Source of the DNA: Selenomonas sp. AE3005
GTDB lineage: Bacteria; Bacillota; Negativicutes; Selenomonadales; Selenomonadaceae
Length of the DNA stretch: 64,000 bases
NCBI RefSeq assembly: GCF_000686945.1
Contig: NZ_JMME01000008.1
Coordinates: forward strand, 62,001-126,000
Direction: 5' to 3'
Notes under the pieces: generated by a model
Database searches by the model: none
What the model was told of the DNA's origin: nothing
The model's input: the letters and a program-made list of their open reading frames with translations, nothing else
In this document: positions 35,475 through 43,863 of the stretch, piece after piece
Layout: each line of letters starts with the position of its first letter
Numbering within the stretch: the stretch's first letter is position 1
Translations under genes and position numbers: made by a program

Positions 35475-36499
35475 GTGAAGAGGTAATGAAAAATTCTCAA
35501 GCGGCTGCACCGGAAGTGTTTACGATTTCTGTGTCACCGCATATCCGTGATGATGAAACCATCAGCCATATCATGTGGCAGGTCAACGCGGCACTCCTGC
35601 CGGCGGCTTTGTTTGCTGTCTGGTGGTTTGGTGTGCCGGCCCTTATAAATATGCTGGTGGGCGTGGTGTTTGCGGTGCTTGGGGAATATCTCTGGCAGAA
35701 GGGCATGCACCAGCCGGTTACGGCCTTTGACGGCAGTGCCTGCATTACGGGGCTGCTGTTGGCGATGTCGATGTCGCCGCTGCTGCCGCCTTATATGGTG
35801 GCGGTGGGTTCGTTCATCGCCATTATTGTGGCCAAGCAGTCCATGGGCGGCCTGGGATTTAATATCTTCAATCCGGCGCATATCGGCCGCGCGGCGCTGA
35901 TGGTGTCCTGGCCGGTAGCCATGACCACCTGGACGAAAATGCAGGATATGAGCGGCGGCGTGGACGCCATGACGTCAGCTACTCCCTTGAACATTTTGAA
36001 AATGCAGGGCTATGACGCACTGGTGGCCACGTTTGGCAGTCAGTCGGAATTATATTGGAATATGTTGATTGGTACGCGCAACGGCTCGCTGGGCGAGACC
36101 AGTACTATTTTACTGCTGCTCGGCGGTTTGTATCTGATTTACAAAGGCTATGTGAACTGGTTTGTTCCGGCAGCCATGATTGGCACGGTGGCCGTGCTGA
36201 CCTGGATTTTTGGGCCGGCCGGGCTGTTCACCGGTGACCCGTTATTCCATGTGATGGCCGGCGGCCTGATGCTGGGGGCGTTTTTCATGGCTACGGATAT
36301 GGTGACCATTCCGATGACGGTGAAGGGGCAGCTTATCTTTGCCGTGGGCGCCGGGGCACTTACGGTGCTGATTCGTCTGGTGGGCGGCTATCCCGAGGGT
36401 GTATGCTATTCCCTGCTGCTCATGAATGCCGTAACGCCGCTGATTGACCGGTTCTGCAAACCGCGGATTTTTGGGGCAGGGGGTGCTGACAATGGCTAA
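35471..36499 (+). CDS. rnfD: Rnf electron transport complex subunit D
   Basis: 342 aa, about ten membrane segments. RnfD belongs to the NqrB/RnfD family and takes part in ion translocation. The region VDAMTSATPLNILKMQG contains the Thr to which FMN is attached in this family. FNPAHIGRAALMVSWP and GACLLxxMxMxP-like membrane stretches fit the family. It is translationally coupled at both ends (4 bp with rnfC, 8 bp with rnfG). Confidence 0.95.
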   Translation: MSEEVMKNSQAAAPEVFTISVSPHIRDDETISHIMWQVNAALLPAALFAVWWFGVPALINMLVGVVFAVLGEYLWQKGMHQPVTAFDGSACITGLLLAMSMSPLLPPYMVAVGSFIAIIVAKQSMGGLGFNIFNPAHIGRAALMVSWPVAMTTWTKMQDMSGGVDAMTSATPLNILKMQGYDALVATFGSQSELYWNMLIGTRNGSLGETSTILLLLGGLYLIYKGYVNWFVPAAMIGTVAVLTWIFGPAGLFTGDPLFHVMAGGLMLGAFFMATDMVTIPMTVKGQLIFAVGAGALTVLIRLVGGYPEGVCYSLLLMNAVTPLIDRFCKPRIFGAGGADNG

Positions 36500-37049
36500 T
36501 GAACATTCCACGTTTAAGATTGCCTTTAATCTGGCGGCGGCCTGCTTTATTTCCGGCATTGTTATCGGCTCGGTTTATTTTGTGACGGCACCGGTGGCGG
36601 CGCAAAAAGCGGAGGAAATGAAACAGGAGTCCATGAAGTCGCTCGTGCCGGAGGCGGAGCGTTTTACGGAAGTGGCCGGGCATGAGGGCTGGTTTGCCGC
36701 GGTGAAAAACGGCAAAACCACGGCTTATATCGTGCCGGCGGAAAGCAAGGGCTACGGCGGTAAAATCAAAATGCTCGTGGCTGTTTCTGCTGATGACAAG
36801 GTGATTGACTACTCGATTCTCGAACATAATGAAACCCCGGGACTCGGGGATAATGCGCAAAAGCCGGCGTTCCGGCAGCAGTTTGCCGGGAAGGGGGCCA
36901 GCCTCCTTGAGGTGACGAAGGACCCGGGCAATAAGGACAATATTCAGGCTATGACCGGGGCGACGATTTCTTCCCGGGCTGTGACGAAAGGTGTCCGGGA
37001 GGCGGTGGAGGCCGTTGCGGCCTACCAGGCTGAGGGAGGTGCTAAGTGA
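36492..37049 (+). CDS. rnfG: Rnf electron transport complex subunit G (FMN-binding)
   Basis: 185 aa with one N-terminal membrane anchor (IAFNLAAACFISGIVIGSVY). The FMN is held covalently by Thr of the S/TGAT motif, here QAMTGATISSRAVTKGV; HNETPGLGDNA is also typical. The domain faces the outside of the cytoplasmic membrane. ATG 36492 is preferred because it follows GGGG and matches family length; it lies within the end of rnfD. Confidence 0.95.
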   Translation: MANEHSTFKIAFNLAAACFISGIVIGSVYFVTAPVAAQKAEEMKQESMKSLVPEAERFTEVAGHEGWFAAVKNGKTTAYIVPAESKGYGGKIKMLVAVSADDKVIDYSILEHNETPGLGDNAQKPAFRQQFAGKGASLLEVTKDPGNKDNIQAMTGATISSRAVTKGVREAVEAVAAYQAEGGAK

Positions 37050-37687
37050 TGAAGGAACTTTGGCAGATTTTCAGTAAGGGACTGATTGCCGAAAATCCGA
37101 TTTTCATTTTGGCGCTGTCCCTGTGTCCGGCTCTGGCGGTTACGACTACAGTGATTAACGGCCTGACGATGGGGCTGACGGTGACGTTTGTTATCACGAC
37201 TAACAACGTAGTGGTGTCCATCGTGCGCAAGTGGGTTAACCCCAAGGTGCGTGTGCCGGTTTATATTACGTCCATCGCGACGATTGTTACCGTGGCCCAG
37301 CTGGTGCTGCAGGCTTATTTCCCCGTACTTTACAAGGCGATGGGCATTTACCTGGCGCTCGTGGTGGTGTTTGCCATCATTCTGGCCCGGGCCGAGGTTT
37401 TTGCCTCGAAAAATGGCGTGCTCAAGTCATTCCTCGACGGTTTTGGCATGGGCTGCGGTTTTACGCTGGCCATGCTGACGATTGCGGTGATTCGCGAACT
37501 CTTTGGGGCAGGTACTATTTTAGGTGTGCCGGTGTTTGGTGAGGGCTATGAGCCCATGCTGATGATGATTCTGCCGCCGGGAGCCTTTATTCTGATTGGG
37601 TACCTGGTGGCGGCCTGCAAGACGTGGAACGCCAGGCAGGAGGAAAAGGCCCGAATTGCTGAATTAAAAGCAGGAAAGGAGGCCTAA
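37049..37687 (+). CDS. rnfE: Rnf electron transport complex subunit E
   Basis: 212 aa, six membrane segments, NqrD/RnfE family. The start (KELWQIFSKGLIAENPIFI) and VGLCPALA-like LALSLCPALAVTTTVINGL are characteristic, with the conserved cysteine that helps bind the membrane Fe-S centre, and FGMGCGFTLAMLTIAVIRE. GTG 37046 just ahead is an alternative start. A charged C-terminal tail follows the last helix. Confidence 0.95.
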   Translation: MKELWQIFSKGLIAENPIFILALSLCPALAVTTTVINGLTMGLTVTFVITTNNVVVSIVRKWVNPKVRVPVYITSIATIVTVAQLVLQAYFPVLYKAMGIYLALVVVFAIILARAEVFASKNGVLKSFLDGFGMGCGFTLAMLTIAVIRELFGAGTILGVPVFGEGYEPMLMMILPPGAFILIGYLVAACKTWNARQEEKARIAELKAGKEA

Positions 37688-37690
37688 ATC

Positions 37691-38266
37691 ATGGGAGAGT
37701 ATTTAACATTATTTATCGGCGCGGTAGTAGTCAATAACTTCGTGCTGACGAAATTTTTAGGCCTCTGTATCTTCTTCGGTATCTCCAAGAATTTGAGCGC
37801 CTCGGTGGGTATGGGCATGGCGGTGACTTCGGTCATGACCATGAGTTCCATTCTGGCCTGGATTGTGTATTTCTTCGTGCTGGAACCGTTGGGGCTGACG
37901 TTCCTTACAACCATCGTGTTCGTGGTGCTGACGGCCAGTTTTGTGCAGCTTTTGGAGCTCGTCATCAAGAAACAGGCGCCGGCCCTCTACAATATGTGGG
38001 GCATTTACCTGCTGCTTATCGCGACGAACTGTATCGTACTGGCGGTGCCACTGCTGAACGTGGAGAGCAATTACAGCCTCTTAAAGAGCATTGTCTTTGC
38101 CATCGGCTCCGGTCTGGGCTTTGCCCTGGCCATTATCCTGATGGCCTCCCTGCGGGAAAAGCTCGTTTATGCCAACGTGCCCAAACCGCTGCAGGGGATT
38201 GGCATTGCCTTTATTCTGGCAGGCATGCTGTCGCTGGCCTTTTTAGGCTTTGCCGGAATGCTGTAA
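37691..38266 (+). CDS. rnfA: Rnf electron transport complex subunit A
   Basis: 191 aa, six membrane segments, NqrE/RnfA family and a diverged relative of RnfE with inverted topology. VVNNFVLTKFLGLCIFFGIS and the second cysteine-bearing region LLIATNCIVLAVPLL are the conserved pair around the intramembrane iron site. It starts 3 bp after the rnfE stop, with GGAGG in the end of rnfE. Confidence 0.95.
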   Translation: MGEYLTLFIGAVVVNNFVLTKFLGLCIFFGISKNLSASVGMGMAVTSVMTMSSILAWIVYFFVLEPLGLTFLTTIVFVVLTASFVQLLELVIKKQAPALYNMWGIYLLLIATNCIVLAVPLLNVESNYSLLKSIVFAIGSGLGFALAIILMASLREKLVYANVPKPLQGIGIAFILAGMLSLAFLGFAGML

Positions 38267-38275
38267 GGAGGGCTG

Positions 38276-39109
38276 ATGATGGAAAAAGCAATGATGATTA
38301 TCGTCGTGCTGGTAGGTGTCGGCCTGTTCTTCGGCATTGTACTGGCGCTGGCGGATAAAAAGTTTTATATGGCGGTCAATCCGTTGATTAACGAAGTGGA
38401 AGAAATTCTGCCCAAGGGGCAGTGCGGAGCCTGTGGTTTTGCCGGGTGTGCCAAGTACGCCGAGGCCGTGGTGGAGGACCCCACGGTGGCACCGAATCTC
38501 TGTGTGCCGGGGAAAGCGGCGGTGGCGGCCAAGGTCGCAGAACTCACGGGGAAAAAGGCCGAAGTCACGGAACCAAAGTATGCGGCTTTAAAATGCCGGG
38601 GCACACAGACGGCAGCGATAATGGCGGCCAAATACGAGGGCGTGCCGGATTGTGCGGCCGCCAAACTCATACAGGGCGGCCCTAAGGGCTGCAAGTACGG
38701 CTGTATCGGTTTTGGCAACTGCGTCAAGGCCTGCCCGTTTGGGGCGATGAGCATGGGCGCGGACGGCCTGCCGGTGGTGGATGAGGATATCTGCACCGGC
38801 TGCGGCAAATGTGTCAGCACTTGTCCGCAGGCCATACTGACGCTGAAGGGCTTTAACGACCCCGTAGAGGTGCTCTGCAGCTCCCACGACAAAGGGCCGG
38901 CGGCTAAAAAACTCTGCCAGAATGCCTGCATTGGCTGCGGCCTCTGCCTGCGGAACTGCAGCCAGGGTGCGATTAAGATTGACAACTTCGTGGCCGTGGT
39001 TGACAGCAGCAAATGCCAAGACTGTCCGGAACCCACCTGCCTGGCCAAGTGCCCGACCGGGGCGATAAAGGCGTTAATCGGTACCGCTGCAACACAAAAA
39101 ACAGCATAA
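38276..39109 (+). CDS. rnfB: Rnf electron transport complex subunit B (ferredoxin-like)
   Basis: 277 aa. It has an N-terminal membrane anchor, then CGACGFAGCAKYAEAVVED for one 4Fe-4S centre and further clusters at GNCVKACPFGAM, CTGCGKCVSTCP, CIGCGLCLRNCS and CPEPTCLAKCP. RnfB takes electrons from reduced ferredoxin and feeds the complex, which drives Na+ or H+ export. The order rnfCDGEAB is the clostridial/Firmicutes order. ATG 38279 is an equally good start. A strong terminator follows. Confidence 0.95.
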   Translation: MMEKAMMIIVVLVGVGLFFGIVLALADKKFYMAVNPLINEVEEILPKGQCGACGFAGCAKYAEAVVEDPTVAPNLCVPGKAAVAAKVAELTGKKAEVTEPKYAALKCRGTQTAAIMAAKYEGVPDCAAAKLIQGGPKGCKYGCIGFGNCVKACPFGAMSMGADGLPVVDEDICTGCGKCVSTCPQAILTLKGFNDPVEVLCSSHDKGPAAKKLCQNACIGCGLCLRNCSQGAIKIDNFVAVVDSSKCQDCPEPTCLAKCPTGAIKALIGTAATQKTA

Positions 39110-39117
39110 ATAATATG

Positions 39118-39152
39118 AAAAAACTCCCGGCGCAGCAGCGCTGGGAGTTTTT
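39118..39152 (+). terminator. Rho-independent terminator after rnfB
   Basis: Stem AAACTCCCGGCGC/GCGCTGGGAGTTT with an AGCA loop and T-run; the A-run on the other side could also stop the convergent cytochrome gene. Confidence 0.9.
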
Positions 39153-39154
39153 GT

Positions 39155-39709
39155 TTACAGGCTTTTGCCTGCTTTTTTTTCTCCTTTGCCAGCCCATTCC
39201 GGGGGGAGGTTTTGGAGAAATTCAAAATTATGGCATTTTTGGCAGGCGGCTTGGGACTTCTCATGACTGTAATGGCAGTCGGAGCAGACCAAATCACCTA
39301 AATGGGAATCATGGGGGTTGCCGTCTTTGTAGTTGGTCTTGGCGATGATTTCGTCAACCTTGTGGCATTTCACACACATTTTGTTGTCAAAGGCCCGTTT
39401 CAGCGGCGGGTCATCGAAGTCATCGGTGACATACCAGACGGTTTCCATCACCTTGTCCTCGATACCGTTGTCATGGCAGTCAATGCAGGCGACGCCGGCT
39501 TTTTCATGGGAATGTGCCAGCAAATCGTCCTTGTGATAGCCGTCAACGTAGGGCTGCATCACATGGCAGGGTGAGCAGGCTACTTCGGGAATCTTTTCTA
39601 CCTGGTGCATGACCAGCATGCCAATGGCACCCAGAACGAAAAGCCCCACCACGGCCAGCAGCGGTTTTTGCCGGACAAAAGCCAGACTCCGCGAGAGAAT
39701 ATCCTTCAT
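39155..39709 (-). CDS. membrane-anchored pentahaem cytochrome c (NapC/NirT/NrfH/CymA type)
   Basis: 184 aa. One N-terminal anchor (PLLAVVGLFVLGAIGMLVM) is followed by five CxxCH haem sites: CSPCH (~45), CIDCH (~75), CVKCH (~112), CSDCH (~142) and CQKCH (~156). The classical family has four; the fifth is close to the C-terminus. Such proteins take electrons from menaquinol in the cytoplasmic membrane and give them to soluble or lipid-anchored reductases outside it. The divergently transcribed gene at 39898 codes for just such a reductase, which is the likely partner. Haem attachment genes are not in the window. Confidence 0.9.
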   Translation of the reverse strand: MKDILSRSLAFVRQKPLLAVVGLFVLGAIGMLVMHQVEKIPEVACSPCHVMQPYVDGYHKDDLLAHSHEKAGVACIDCHDNGIEDKVMETVWYVTDDFDDPPLKRAFDNKMCVKCHKVDEIIAKTNYKDGNPHDSHLGDLVCSDCHYSHEKSQAACQKCHNFEFLQNLPPEWAGKGEKKAGKSL

Positions 39710-39897
39710 ATAAGAGCGCTCCTTTCTGCATAAATTTGATATCTCTTTCTATTATAGAAAGATGACCGGTCTTTGACTTTAAGGGAATAAACGAAAAAGA
39801 GCCGCTGCCTTTTGTAGGTTTATACAAGCGGAGAGCGCAGCTTTCGGTTTACAATTATAGCAAGTGAAATTTTGTAATTTGTGAATGGGGGATAAAA

Positions 39898-41607
39898 ATG
39901 GCTAACAAAGAAAATGACGGCATGTCCCGTCGTAATTTCCTGAAAACCGGCGTGTTTGCCATGGCCGGGGTGATGACGGCCGGGGTTATGTCCGGGTGTG
40001 GCAAAGGCCGTACCGCCAATGTGCGCAAGGATAAGGAAGGCGGTCTGGGGGCCGGGGAAGAACCGGCGTTTATGAAGGCACCGGAACCCATTGCTGACAG
40101 CGCCATCAAGGAAACGAAGGAAACTGATGTCGTGGTTGTCGGCGCCGGCATGAGCGGTCTGTGTGCGGCTGTATCCGCAGCTGAATCCGGGGCCAAGGTT
40201 ATGGTTATCGAAAAAGGCCCGACGATTAACTTCCGCAGCTATGACTATGGTGCGGTAAACTCCAAGCTGCAGCTGTCTGTGGGCAACCAGCTTAATCCGC
40301 TGGACGTTACGCGGGAAATCATGCGCTGGGGCGGCTATAAGGCTGACCAGAAAGTCGTCAAGCTGTTCTCGGAAAAGAGCGGCATGGTCAATGACTGGAT
40401 TGTGGAACATGCCGAAAAGCTGGGCTGCAAGGTGAAATCCGTCTGGACGAAGGACGACCAGATGTCGCCGAACGCGACTATTCCCAACATTCCGACGCTG
40501 TCCTTTGTGCTCGAACCGCCTGAGGGGGCAGCCGAGGCTACGCCGAAAGGCATGATTGGCGGCAGCGCTGTTATCGCCATGGCTTATACGTTAAAGACTT
40601 CGGCCGAAAAGCTGGGCTGCGAAATTTTCTACGAAACGCCGGGCGTGCAGCTGATTCGTCCGAATAATGAGGGGCGGGTACAGGGCGTAATCGCCAAGGA
40701 TAAGGACGGCAAGTATATCAAGTTCCTGGCGAAGAAAGGTGTTATCCTCTGCTCCGGTGACTACGGCCACGATGAGGAAATGCTGCGCTATTATATTCCG
40801 GCAGCGACGAAGGTGCAGAAGATCATGTACCCGAACTCCTTCAACACTGGCGACGGCCAGAAGATGGGGCTCTGGGTTGGGGCCGGTATTGATGAAGGTC
40901 CGCATGCGCCCATGCTCTTTGATAATGCGCTGCTTGACCCGGAGGGCAATTCCGGCGGCCGTATGGACGCTATTCCCCGTCAGCCGTGGCTGGCCGTCAA
41001 CAAGCGCGGCGAACGTTATGCCAACGAGGACCTGCCTTTTGCCTATATCTGTAATCAGGCCCGTCAGCAGGTGGGGCTTACCCATTGGACCATCTTTGAT
41101 TCCAAATGGGAGGAAGAGGCACCGCGTTTCAAGCAGAGTGCCTGCAAAAAGCTCAAATACCATCATCGTAAAAACGAGTTTGAGCAGCTGGTGGAAAAAG
41201 GCGTAATCGTCAAGGCGGATACCCTCGAAGAACTGGCCCAGAAAGCCCATCTGCCCTATGAAACCTTAAAGGCTACGGTAGAACGTTATAATGAAATGGC
41301 CCGTAAAGGTGTAGATGATGACTTCGGCAAGGATAAGACATATCTGACCACTGTGGAGAAAGCACCGTTCTATGCCGGTCATATCGGTACGGCCCTGCTC
41401 GTTACCCTGGGCGGCCTGACCATCAACGACAAGCTGGAAGTGCTGGACAAGGAACGCAATGTCATTCCGGGACTTTACGCCGCCGGCAATGCCTCCGGCA
41501 GTTTCTTTGCCACGGATTATCCTATCGTCGTTACCGGCTGCAGTCATGGCCGTGCCTATACATTTGGTTATCTGGCCGGCAAGAGTGCGGCTGAGGCAAA
41601 AGCGTAA
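39898..41607 (+). CDS. Tat-exported flavolipoprotein, fumarate-reductase/FccA-type FAD oxidoreductase
   Basis: 569 aa. The twin-arginine signal (MSRRNFLKTGVFAMAG) ends in VMSGCG, a lipobox, so the protein is probably exported folded and lipid-anchored. FAD is bound at VVVVGAGMSGLCAAVSAAESG. The family motifs RGERYANED, VTLGGLTIN and PGLYAAGNASGSFF fit flavoprotein subunits of the fumarate/urocanate reductase group. There is no haem domain or FMN-binding domain, so electrons must come from a separate cytochrome, presumably the divergent pentahaem protein. Substrate could be fumarate or a related enoate; the sequence does not decide. The SLH porin gene follows 20 bp behind. Confidence 0.85.
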   Translation: MANKENDGMSRRNFLKTGVFAMAGVMTAGVMSGCGKGRTANVRKDKEGGLGAGEEPAFMKAPEPIADSAIKETKETDVVVVGAGMSGLCAAVSAAESGAKVMVIEKGPTINFRSYDYGAVNSKLQLSVGNQLNPLDVTREIMRWGGYKADQKVVKLFSEKSGMVNDWIVEHAEKLGCKVKSVWTKDDQMSPNATIPNIPTLSFVLEPPEGAAEATPKGMIGGSAVIAMAYTLKTSAEKLGCEIFYETPGVQLIRPNNEGRVQGVIAKDKDGKYIKFLAKKGVILCSGDYGHDEEMLRYYIPAATKVQKIMYPNSFNTGDGQKMGLWVGAGIDEGPHAPMLFDNALLDPEGNSGGRMDAIPRQPWLAVNKRGERYANEDLPFAYICNQARQQVGLTHWTIFDSKWEEEAPRFKQSACKKLKYHHRKNEFEQLVEKGVIVKADTLEELAQKAHLPYETLKATVERYNEMARKGVDDDFGKDKTYLTTVEKAPFYAGHIGTALLVTLGGLTINDKLEVLDKERNVIPGLYAAGNASGSFFATDYPIVVTGCSHGRAYTFGYLAGKSAAEAKA

Positions 41608-41626
41608 ACAGGGGGAGAATTAGGGA

Positions 41627-42844
41627 ATGAAAAAATTAGCAGCAGTTTTAGCAGCAACTTGTTTATGGGGGGCGGCTGCGGCAGCAAGTGCTGCCGCCAA
41701 TCCCTTTGCCGATGTGCCTAAAGATTCCTGGGCTTATGACGCCGTAAGCCAGCTGGCGGCTGACGGCATTGTCGAGGGTTATGGTGATGGCTCCTTCCGT
41801 GGGGAAAGAGCCATTACTCGTTACGAAATGGCCCAGATTACGGCCAAGGCCATGGCCAAGAATCCCACCGGTGCCGACAAGGCACTGGTGGACAAGCTGG
41901 CCGCAGAGTTCGGCGCTGAGCTGAATAATCTAGGCGTGCGCGTAGCAGCTTTGGAACGCAATGCGGACAAGGTACGTTTTGACGGTTTCTTCCGTCTGCG
42001 TCAGGAGCATTTCGGCGATGACAACAATATCGACGATACTTCCAAGGCTTATCTGGAACTGTACTCCCATGCACAGGTCAATGACCATTGGACGGGGGAA
42101 ACCAAGCATAAAATCACCCTGGATATGAAGAAGGACACGGGTGATGACGGCTATGTAAAGACCACGAATATTTACGCTTACGGCAAGTATGACAACTTTA
42201 CGGCTAAAGTGGGTAAGTTTGATACCGTGGACGGTTACGCTTACACGCACGAAGACCCCATGCGCGGTGTGCAGGTGACTTTCGGCAAAAAGCTGAAAGC
42301 CAAGCTGTCGGCCGGCAGAATTGCCAATCCGAACAATAATTTTGACGCCGATGTCGTATCGGGGATATTCACGTATCCGCTGGGCAAGCGCACCAATCTG
42401 TATGCTGGTTATTATTATCTGAAAAGCGGCAAGCGAGGATTCAAGGCCATTGAGGAAGGCAATTACGGTCTGGCCAATATCGGTTTTGACACCCTGCTCG
42501 GCAAGAACTTCCGCTTTATTGCCCTCTACTCGCAGAGCAATGCCTCGGTGACGCAGAACATTCACCGCAACGGTTTCCTGCTCGAGCTCGATTATAAGCG
42601 CATGCAGGTGCAGAATCCCGGCAGTTTTATGCTGATGCTGCGCCATCTGCGCGTGACGGACGCCACGGCGATTTCCTCCCGTTATGAGGCTTATACGCAT
42701 GGCAATATCTGCGGCACGGAAATCGGCGGCTGCTATGCGCCCATCAAAAATGTGGAGCTGGGGGCCAAGTATTTCTGGGGCAAAGATGAGGCCACCAACG
42801 CGACGAAGTCCTTTGTCCGTACGGAACTCAAATACTTCTTCTAA
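41627..42844 (+). CDS. SLH-domain outer-membrane porin (OmpM-like)
   Basis: 405 aa. A signal peptide (MKKLAAVLAATCLWGAAAAA, cleavage after ASA) is followed by one SLH domain (NPFADVPKDSWAYDAVSQLA to RAITRYEMAQI), a short coiled coil, and a ~280-residue beta-barrel with alternating aromatic strands ending in LKYFF. This is the Negativicutes arrangement in which the SLH domain binds polyamine-modified peptidoglycan and tethers the outer membrane. It is cotranscribed with the flavolipoprotein and ends at a terminator, so it may supply that reductase with its substrate (inference). Confidence 0.9.
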   Translation: MKKLAAVLAATCLWGAAAAASAAANPFADVPKDSWAYDAVSQLAADGIVEGYGDGSFRGERAITRYEMAQITAKAMAKNPTGADKALVDKLAAEFGAELNNLGVRVAALERNADKVRFDGFFRLRQEHFGDDNNIDDTSKAYLELYSHAQVNDHWTGETKHKITLDMKKDTGDDGYVKTTNIYAYGKYDNFTAKVGKFDTVDGYAYTHEDPMRGVQVTFGKKLKAKLSAGRIANPNNNFDADVVSGIFTYPLGKRTNLYAGYYYLKSGKRGFKAIEEGNYGLANIGFDTLLGKNFRFIALYSQSNASVTQNIHRNGFLLELDYKRMQVQNPGSFMLMLRHLRVTDATAISSRYEAYTHGNICGTEIGGCYAPIKNVELGAKYFWGKDEATNATKSFVRTELKYFF

Positions 42845-42876
42845 GCTTATTCCATATATAGTTATCATACACAGTC

Positions 42877-42911
42877 AAAAACCAGGCTCTCTGTGGAGGG
42901 CCTGGTTTTTG
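42877..42911 (+). terminator. Rho-independent terminator after the porin gene
   Basis: Stem CCAGGC/GCCTGG flanked by A5 and T5, 38 bp after the stop codon. Confidence 0.85.
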
Positions 42912-42939
42912 TTCATAAAAAGTTCATAAATTCTTCCCA
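42912..42939 (+). promoter_or_regulatory. direct repeats with 11-bp period upstream of the regulator operon
   Basis: TTCATA-N5-TTCATA-N5-TTCCCA, placed 10 bp upstream of the -35 box. This spacing is typical for OmpR/PhoB-type response regulators and could mean autoregulation by the regulator at 45331. Confidence 0.45.
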
Positions 42940-42948
42940 ACCTGTTTA

Positions 42949-42976
42949 TTGAATCACGCAAGATAACTGATAGAAT
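42949..42976 (+). promoter_or_regulatory. sigma-A-type promoter of the PucR-kinase-regulator operon
   Basis: TTGAAT, 16 bp, TAGAAT, ending 57 bp before the ATG at 43033. Confidence 0.55.
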
Positions 42977-43032
42977 AAATATAACAGTGGTCGATGATAA
43001 AATATATTTATGGAAAGGGCGTAGGGACATAT

Positions 43033-43863
43033 ATGAAAACGCAGGCGTGGGAAAATTTTCTGAATCGGATGTTGCTGCAGGATGAACATGACAGGGTTGC
43101 CGGCATGCCCCGGGGGCAGGAAAATTACTGTGTGGTGCTGTGTCAGCTGTTGGGGCAGGGGAGTGTGCCGCAGCTGGAAAAGTTTCTGCGCCAGCGCCGG
43201 GAGGCGCATTTGTTTATCAGCCAGCCAGTGGCTTACCGTCAGGGCTGTATGCTGGTGGCTATGGGGCATGACCGGCAGGTGGAGGAACTGCTGCGTGAAT
43301 GGCAGGCTGATTTTGCCGATATCGGCGGCGGTGACCTGGCCGTGGCGATTGGCGGCGCTTACAGCCTCTGCGATATTTATAAAAGCCTGCGGGAGGCCCG
43401 CATGGCAGGTTTTTTTCAGCAGGTGACAGGAAAACAGGCTTTTGTGCAGAACTTTAACCGCATGGGGCTTTTTACCAGCCTGTTCCGGCAGAGCAGCGCC
43501 GAACTGGCCGGCTTTTGCCGTCAGACCATCGGGCCGCTGATGGAGTATGACAAGAATTTCAACACGCAGCTCGTGGATACCTTGCGCGCCCTTCTGGACG
43601 AGGACTTCAACTGGACGCGGACGGCAGCGCGGCTGTATGTACATGTGAACACCCTGCGTTATCGCTACGAGAAGATACGGCAGATTCTGGACATGGACGA
43701 GAGTCTGGCCATGCGGGCTGATTTATTTGCAGCCCTGCGTGCCTTTGAAGTGCTGACGGAGCTGAAAACCCGGGATAACGTGGTAAAAATGCCTGTGGGG
43801 AAAAAAGGCAAAGTGGAGGAAAAGTATTTCCATGCAGATAAGAAGGCGGCTGTTTCTTTCTAA
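43033..43863 (+). CDS. PucR/CdaR-family helix-turn-helix protein
   Basis: 276 aa. The C-terminal ~65 residues are the PucR-type HTH: NTQLVDTLRALLDEDFNWTR, then TAARLYVHVNTLRYRYEKI, a signature of CdaR/PucR regulators. The N-terminal ~200 residues form an unrecognised sensory or GGDEF-like scaffold. AGGGA lies 5 bp before ATG 43033; an ATG at 42994 is less likely because it sits too close to the promoter. The kinase gene begins inside its 3' end (32-bp overlap), so regulator and two-component system are produced together, an uncommon pairing. Confidence 0.75.
   Translation: MKTQAWENFLNRMLLQDEHDRVAGMPRGQENYCVVLCQLLGQGSVPQLEKFLRQRREAHLFISQPVAYRQGCMLVAMGHDRQVEELLREWQADFADIGGGDLAVAIGGAYSLCDIYKSLREARMAGFFQQVTGKQAFVQNFNRMGLFTSLFRQSSAELAGFCRQTIGPLMEYDKNFNTQLVDTLRALLDEDFNWTRTAARLYVHVNTLRYRYEKIRQILDMDESLAMRADLFAALRAFEVLTELKTRDNVVKMPVGKKGKVEEKYFHADKKAAVSF

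Noticed and set aside
38365-39297. 310-codon minus-strand frame across rnfB
   Set aside because: rnfB is certain from its Fe-S motifs; the antisense frame is Cys-poor and Pro/Ser-rich and lacks a ribosome site.
39710-39897. promoters of the divergent cytochrome/flavoprotein pair
   Set aside because: TATAAT-like sequences exist on both strands (for example at 39751-39756, minus), but I could not find well-spaced -35 partners, so no promoter is listed.
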